This document shows, one piece after another, positions 58,503-64,000 of a stretch of 64,000 bases of DNA. The first letter of the stretch is position 1, and every line of letters starts with the position of its first letter. Origin of the DNA: Sclerodactyla briareus (Eukaryota > Echinodermata > Holothuroidea > Dendrochirotida > Sclerodactylidae). The notes beneath the pieces were generated by a model. The model was not told the origin of the DNA. It searched no databases and was given only the letters and a program-made list of their open reading frames with translations. The stretch lies in NCBI GenBank assembly GCA_026419785.1, contig JAODTK010000222.1:1-64000 (forward strand). The letters run 5' to 3'. The translations under genes were made by a program, and so were the position numbers.

Positions 58503-58550
58503 GATAGCGCAACAGGCGAGACCACTTTTTGGCGATCGCCTTGTTTGAAA
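58503..58550. repeat. Hairpin repeat, copy 2
   Basis: Arms GCAACAGGCG (58,509 on) and CGCCTTGTTT (58,537 on) match those at 55,439-55,476. The loop differs, but both loops begin AGAC. Confidence 0.5.
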
Positions 58551-58559
58551 TATTATTTC

Positions 58560-58800
58560 TTGATATTACGTGCTCCAGAGGGCTACTTATTTGAGGCTTG
58601 GCGAAGGGTACAGACATGGAAAATCCACGATTCCGTCAGTGTGAATCCCTCACCGGGGACACGTTATGGGGTGGGGGTGGTCGAAACGCAGTGGAAGTTG
58701 CCTTATTCCAGGTTTAACCTGCCTCAAATCCATGTGCTGAGCACCAGCAGGAGGCAACAGATACCATTTTCAAAAGTCTTCTCTCCGGTGGTTTAAAGCC
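58560..58800 (+). other. Open frame of 83 codons, possibly a repeat tail
   Basis: The text 'atgtgctgagcaccagcagg' then 'aggcaacagataccatttt' and 'aaaagtctt' resembles the 3' part of tRNA-derived SINEs seen in marine invertebrates. This is from memory and not verified. The frame itself has no recognised domain. It sits immediately after hairpin copy 2. Confidence 0.25.
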
Positions 58801-58917
58801 AACCCCTTATCAACTCCGCCATACACTCGAATGAATTGTTAAATGAATTCAGGACCTGCCCAACGGTCTTCGGATGTTGTTTTGTTGTTCATTGCTTGGT
58901 TTTCTTCCAATTTGCAG

Positions 58918-59014
58918 ACAATTGATCAGTTCCACCGAATCATAGCATCATTGTCAGGAGGTCGGCGGCAAGCAGTTCAGAACGTTGCATGCATGAAGTT
59001 ACCAGATTTTTGAG
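58918..59014 (+). CDS. Candidate coding exon, unidentified protein
   Basis: A good acceptor (cttccaatttgcag) and a GAG|GTAAAT donor bracket 97 bases. The open frame reads TIDQFHRIIASLSGGRRQAV then QNVACMKLPDF, followed by TGA just before the donor. Either this is the end of a protein, or one T is missing from the preceding T run. In the latter case the reading would be …LPDFL-R and the phase would match the exon at 59,609. Sequence looks coding, with balanced hydrophobic and charged residues, but the family is unknown to me. Confidence 0.45.
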
Positions 59015-59608
59015 GTAAATTATCTAGCTTGTGGTAAATCAGGATCTATTTTATATCCATAAAAGGGAGGGGGCATCTATTAGAGTTGAATTATTGGCAG
59101 AAAGGTTATGGTAAAACAGAAATTACAGAAACGTGCTCAGACAAATGAGAAAAAAATGTGAGGGTCATGGAAACTGTTGCAGAACCATGTTTTGTGGGAA
59201 GGACTAGAGGACGGTTGGGTGTAGGTTTTGTGTAGGAGCGGTTGTTCCTATTTTACTTATTTTTAGGCGATTGTGATCCACATGAAAGTCTACTAGTCAT
59301 CTGTCAAATATCCCATCTAAAAACTTCTGTCAATTCTGTTCAAATGATTATTCTTTGTGGATGTTGGACCTGACTTAGACACAATATTATGAAACTGGTA
59401 TTGACCACTAAAATGTCCAGTCAAAATTCATTCAAGGAGCAGAATAGGCTGTTAAGTGAGAATGTTCTCTACAGTTTAGGTGGATTATCTGAGATTTGGT
59501 CGTGTTATTAGTGAACCAGCTTACCCATGGGGTTGTTCAGTAAGTCAAGGTCAATGGTCACTTAAAGTGGCATATGAGCGATCATATGCAAAGATTGTAA
59601 ATTTTCAG
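59015..59608. other. Intron-like stretch with weak Rep-E words
   Basis: 59,330-59,460 has 'attctttgtggatgttgg', 'acttagacacaatatta' and 'aggagcagaataggc', loosely matching Rep-E. No gene. Confidence 0.3.
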
Positions 59609-59647
59609 ACTCACAGAACTACGTGGACATGCAGTACACTTTACTAG
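59609..59647 (+). CDS. Candidate 39-nt coding exon
   Basis: Acceptor aaattttcag and donor TAG|GTGTTA bracket 39 bases. In the frame set by the previous candidates it reads LTELRGHAVHFT between split codons. The donor is weaker than the others. Support is mainly phase agreement. Confidence 0.3.
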   Translation, partial: THRTTWTCSTLY

Positions 59648-59649
59648 GT

Positions 59650-61400
59650 GTTATAATTGTTGCTGTGGAGGCTGGAGCAGGATGGCATTTGAAACAAGAA
59701 CAAAACTATGCATAGAAAAAAAAATGATTCCTTGAAAAGTTTCAGCTGGAACTTTTCAGGATCACACAAAATCTGGATTTTTCAGAGCAGACAATAGCAA
59801 GAACTACATGTCCGGGATGTTGCTGTCAAGTTGAGTTTCAAGTAAACACGTCCTTTACCTTGGTCATTAACCACTGCAAAATACCTTGTGCACTATATTC
59901 CCTATTTCCGAAAGGTAGGTTTCTATTCGGCCCTTTTATGCTGGGTAATGAGCAATCCAATACCACGTTAGATAGTATATGTATTCGAAAGCTTGGTTAC
60001 TCCAGGACTGGAAACAAATGAACAATGTTAATGAGTTGTCATTGCCCAATTACGCAAATACTAAGCCATATATTGAGTGGGTACATGAGTGGGTCCAGTG
60101 GTAGCCCCACAGACAAATCAGAACTTCCCCGTGAGATGTTTCAGTGCCGAGGAGGACAAAGTAGAACATGAAATTTATCAGTTTTATAGAGGTGTTTCAG
60201 TGTGTAAGTGATCATTAGTTGTACAACACGACGATTGGTCATTATGAACAAACTGACCCAGAAGCAGGTCACATGTATTGATCAAAATGGAGGTCAAATG
60301 AGGTCAAAGTTGGTTCACCAGAATAGTTTGCACAGAGGAACAAATTCTCCATTATGCCATCCCCCTAGAATGTTTCTTGCGAAGATATGTAAAGACGTGA
60401 ATTCATCAGTGTTCTTCGAGGTGTTTCCACTCTTTTACAGAGCGACATAGGCTGGAAATATGCATGTGATAGCATGTTTAGTATGTCAGTGCCAGTGACT
60501 TATTGGGTGTGTCTTGCAACAAGACTAGTCTGGCCATCCACAAAAAATTAACCACCCAAAGCACAGGGTAATTAGGTTCAACTTAGATCAAAGGGTTAAA
60601 TGAAGTCAAAGAAGGTCACCAAGCTAAGTCACCCCATGCAAACAAAACGTTCAATTACAACATTGCTCTGAAATGCTTGTCAAGATATAGGAGGATTGCC
60701 CCATGGTGACCTTCAATGACCTTGACTCGATACCAAAAAACAATATGGTCATCCTCACCATAATGGCAACCAATACCTAATAAGACACCTAATAGATACT
60801 TGCAATTCAGTAGATACTGTGCATGACATGCGTTTTCTGCACTCGGCCCGTCGTGAACCTTGAAACTGGCACTCAAAACAGTAGTGTTCATCCTCTCAAC
60901 ATGAGCAACCCACGTGACTAATTTGAACTTCGGTACCTGTTTGCATTCGTTTGATATCGTGCTGCCAAGCGGTGTCACACACACACGCACATACGCACAG
61001 ACATTACTGGACGGACATGACTAGGTAGATGCCTTTGCCTGCAGCAAGCATTTCAAAAATACAATGGTTGTGAACTTTGCATTCATTATGCTCTGGTGGT
61101 TTCAATGCCTTTGAAATGAGAGAATTGTTTCCCCCATTTTAATTCTGCACATTCAACTCCTAGAAAAGCAGATCTCTAGACAATAAAGGAATATTCTGAA
61201 TAGCTTAAAAGTAATAAGGTCGTTGAGTTTGGGTGTTGTGAAAAAAAAAAAAGACATTAATGCAATCTCCCATGTTCAAACGAAAGCCGTTTTGTACTAT
61301 GACAATGAGTTAGTACGAACATGTCTTCGTGTTATTTGTTCGCTTGATTAAAATAATTGATTAGGATCCATTGCCAGGGAGAGCTCTCCTATTGATTTCT
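59650..61400. other. Unassigned, with AGGTCA words
   Basis: Frames at 60,208-60,450 (+) and 60,655-60,990 (-, 111 codons) have no known domain. The latter lies across 'ggtgaccttcaatgaccttgac'-type repeat text (here in parts), which favours chance. 'cacacacacgcacatacgcac' (in parts) at 60,975 is a short CA tract. Confidence 0.35.
60291..60306 (+). promoter_or_regulatory. Perfect DR4 nuclear-receptor motif
   Basis: AGGTCA-AATG-AGGTCA. In vertebrates this spacing suits thyroid hormone receptor or LXR with RXR. A near repeat-family context cannot be excluded. Confidence 0.45.
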
Positions 61401-61404
61401 TGCC

Positions 61405-62215
61405 AAAGGCATGGAAGGAATCTATGTACTGTAGTCAATGTACTGTAGACATGCATGCGGGTGTCAGTGTGAGACGTTTTCTTGTGAACACATTAACGTG
61501 AGACGAACGGCCGATGGGGTTACTCCAACTCACAGAGATGTCAGAAAACAGAGGTGTCAAGAAACCCTAAATAAAACACAACCAAACATAATCACTGCAA
61601 TAGTAAACGTCAGCTAGGCTTGTCAGCTGACTCGGCACTATTAACAAACATGTTGTTAGTGCACGTGCAGCATGATGTGAGATCATGCCCGGTGTATGGA
61701 GATTTTTAGCCAAATTTTCCAACCTATAATAATCAATCACCATATGTGATGTACGTTATGAACGTGGTTGTTAGGAAGCTACACAATTAAATTTTGCGGA
61801 GAACAGTGATTTCCTAGGGTGGCGGCCTTCCCGAAAACTCCCTGTGGAACACTGAGCCCAAGTATTTTAATATTCAGTACTAAGCACTTTTATAGTTTGA
61901 TAGCAATGGTATACTTCTTAATACTTCACACGTTATTCTGCCTGTAAAAACTATTTCTTTATTCCTTAAAGAGTGGGGTGTGGGTGTGGTCTGTATCATT
62001 GTATGATGTTGCCCAGCGGAGAAAAAAAAAAAAAAAACAGCTGACCAATGTTTCAAGAGAGACCACATATTCCGAAAACCTCATTGTTTACGGTTTAGAT
62101 CGACCTTGGGTCATTTCAAGGAAAATAGGGGAATCGTCGGAAGGAAGATATATCTGCGATTTTTACTTGTGAAAATGATAACGTGATACATCTGGACGGG
62201 TAAAGTGCATATCGT
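61405..62215. other. Unassigned, Rep-A head fragment at start
   Basis: 61,410-61,470 carries 'ggaaggaatctatgtac' and 'gtagacatgcatg', as at 62,885. A run lies at 62,021-62,038. No gene. Confidence 0.35.
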
Positions 62216-62217
62216 AT

Positions 62218-62601
62218 GTGGTTTTCTCCCACAAAAAGACAGGGATTCCATTTGTATTGTCAAGGTTAAGCTGCGGTAAAAAAAGATCGAGACCTGAGAA
62301 CCTTGGCAGTGAAAACATGTTATATAATAAACCGTGTCAGCATCAGGATCGATCAAGGAATCACTCTTGTACACCCTATAATCGAGTAAGTTCATCCAAC
62401 AACCCATTATGTCCTCACCTAATGTGGAGAGGATATTATACAGATCATAGAGTCTATGTTTATGCCAACACTGCAAGCAATCCATGCAGAGCGGCACAGT
62501 CAGGAATCAATGATGTCACCACACATGCAGGGCTGTATGTGAGTCAAAGGGAATATACAATCGATCATGACGGACGACAGCAGCTCCACATATGTACGTA
62601 G
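62218..62601 (+). other. Long open frames on both strands, unidentified
   Basis: A plus frame of 127 codons and a minus frame of 128 codons (62,111-62,497) overlap. The plus frame ends beyond a possible donor (ATAT|GTACGT near 62,593) and includes SGINDVTTHAGLYVSQ. The minus frame has many Cys and Tyr. Only one could be real, and neither shows a known family. I leave this as undetermined. Confidence 0.2.
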
Positions 62602-62604
62602 TGG

Positions 62605-62875
62605 TGAAGCAGTCATGCACAAAGTAATTACACCTACCGATGATCTGTCAGAATCCAATTTAGTGCTTAAAGTGACAGTCTAACAGCATATAGAACAAGT
62701 GCTAGGTCACGAGCTGGAGTTAACGACTGCAAATCAAACATGCAACATGGAAAAATCATATCTTAATGACGTTATTCCACCCCAATAACCTATTTGTACT
62801 GTGATTGTGAGCAGTTTGAAAATGGTTGTTCAAAAATTAGCAACAAATGATTTGGTCTCTATTGACAAATAACGT
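62605..62875. other. Unassigned
   Basis: AT-rich, no feature. Confidence 0.35.
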
Positions 62876-62879
62876 ATAA

Positions 62880-63400
62880 AGTCAAAGGAATCTATGTAGA
62901 CATGTTATGTGTGTGTGGTGTCTGTGATACCTGGCTGAGAACATGTGAGAACTCTACGCCAGCTGGTGGATCAAGCTAATACTTCTCATCAATGAGAACA
63001 TGATCCCCTATTGTTTTGGGGTCAAGTCAATTGTCATCTGAGGTCAACCAGAGGTCAAAGTCTAAAGTCCAAAATGCTCGGTCTGATAAGTTGAACTTTG
63101 GTGTGTTGCTTCGTATGAGTGCCAACAACCTTGATGCTTCTGCTGTTGACTGGGGTCGTTTTATGGAAAATTAAAAATTTATATTTTATTCATTTTTGGC
63201 TCCTAAACACGATGACTCATCCCCATCTGGATCATTAGGTCATTACCTAATGCTTCAGAATGCTTGGTCTTATTTTTGGGGAGCACAAGAACGGTGTGGA
63301 TTGGGGTTCATTTTTTGTGGAAATTAGAAAATTGGAGAATTGTTAAAAATGAAAAATAATAATTTGACACTGGGGAAAACGTAAATTGGACCCCACATGA
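62880..63400 (+). repeat. Rep-A copy, extended
   Basis: Head 'aaggaatctatgtagacatg' (20 bases), then 'gaacatgatccc', 'tattgttttggggtcaa', 'gaggtcaaccagaggtcaaag' (in parts), 'agtccaaaatgctcgg', and a second partial unit from 63,200 ('cacgatgactcatcccc', 'cagaatgcttgg', 'ttttttgtggaaatt'). Confidence 0.7.
63041..63057 (+). promoter_or_regulatory. Perfect DR5 nuclear-receptor motif inside Rep-A
   Basis: AGGTCA-ACCAG-AGGTCA, the canonical spacing for retinoic acid receptor with RXR. Related Rep-A copies have a DR4-like version at the same position (for example 23,245-23,260). Confidence 0.5.
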
Positions 63401-63404
63401 TGAT

Positions 63405-64000
63405 CAAGTCCATTATGGTATTTGGTTCTCCATGATCGGCACTTGTCTCAAATTTAATATCCTTATATTCCTCTCCACTGTTATTACTGTTCACTTGACT
63501 CTTTACAGGCCCTACATGTACCTGTACACTACAGGATTCTGCTCCCTCCCTCCCCTTCCTGTGCCCACTATCTCCAAACTCTACATAAAAGTTTTTCCTC
63601 AGAGTCTGGTATCATGGGAATGAAAATCATGAATTTAACATTCGATTCCACCTCATGGAATACATTATACAATCGCGAAAGATATTTATTTGGTATGAAT
63701 TTCTTGATTTGTATATATGTAATGCATTTAAGTAATTGGATTTATATAGCACTACTTCTACAGGATGACAATAACCAGTGGCACTTAAAACTAAGAAAGA
63801 AAAATGCAATCAGACAACAAAAGTGGAACACCCTGTTAAAAAAAAAAAAACCCAAATAGGGTCCTACCCAATAAATGTCATGCTAAGAGAGATGTCCTGA
63901 GTTTTCATTGAAACCGCAAGAGAAGTACACATTTGGATGACCCTAGGCAAATTGTTGCATTCCCTTGGATCAGCTACAGAGAATGCACGATCACCAGACA
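63405..64000. other. Unassigned window end
   Basis: AT-rich with an A run at 63,838-63,850. The 81-codon frame at 63,614-63,859 ends in Lys codons from that run and has no motif. Confidence 0.35.

Noticed and set aside
60655-60990. 111-codon minus-strand frame
   Set aside because: It contains AGGTCA-type repeat text and no domain. Not supported by splice sites.
1-64000. CRISPR array, phage, operon, rRNA, tRNA, LTR or virus-like element
   Set aside because: No spacer-repeat pattern, no bacterial-type gene packing, no full cloverleaf or rRNA motif. I saw no capsid, integrase, envelope or long terminal repeat signature. The regular repeats are minisatellites or dispersed eukaryotic repeats.

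Overview
The window looks like non-coding-rich nuclear DNA of a marine invertebrate animal. It is AT-leaning, has spliced genes with GT/AG signals, decayed non-LTR retrotransposons, and many dispersed repeats built around AGGTCA and 'GAAACTTGGTGG'-type words. The repeat style (AGGCCTAG-rich stretches, AGGTCA repeats, a foldback element resembling sea urchin TU elements) points to a deuterostome, perhaps an echinoderm. That assignment is inference only. Indels, often at homopolymers, are frequent even in sequence that otherwise looks like good exons, so the assembly may be unpolished.

The only gene family I recognise is a small PLAC8/cornifelin-type cysteine-rich gene on the + strand. Its coding exons lie at 12,726-12,810, 13,629-13,767 and 16,882-16,987. 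A tandem pair of upstream exon-like blocks (312 bp offset) precedes it, and a candidate poly(A) signal lies near 17,210. Weaker exon candidates are at 825-1,187, 45,644-45,776, 55,638-55,676, 58,918-59,014 and 59,609-59,647. I cannot name their products.

Most of the rest is repeats. Three pieces of LINE reverse transcriptase lie at 4,085-5,790 (-), 15,590-15,830 (+) and 47,640-48,680 (-). A roughly 3.1 kb foldback-type element at 6,405-9,500 has arms made of two different short-repeat arrays in inverted order. Small inverted-repeat elements lie at 11,015-11,375, 13,862-14,270, 33,356-33,577 and 38,453-39,330. The last sits inside another repeat whose uninterrupted version is present at 42,180-42,685. 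A 52-bp minisatellite fills 19,205-21,100.

I name six dispersed repeat families Rep-A to Rep-F for this report. Rep-A is a ~310 bp unit (11,685; 22,490-23,610; 56,935; 62,880). Rep-B is a ~580-640 bp unit (30,830-32,290; 52,960-54,680). Rep-C is at 15,060, 15,960 and 25,375. Rep-D has a GC-rich head (26,080; 29,925; 38,245; 42,685 reversed). Rep-E is at 46,990 and 51,720. Rep-F is at 37,890 and 50,520, with short pieces at 3,545 and 39,750. Rep-A and Rep-B carry close matches to nuclear-receptor direct repeats (DR1, DR4, DR5).

I see no CRISPR array, phage, bacterial gene, rRNA, convincing tRNA, or LTR-type or virus-like element.
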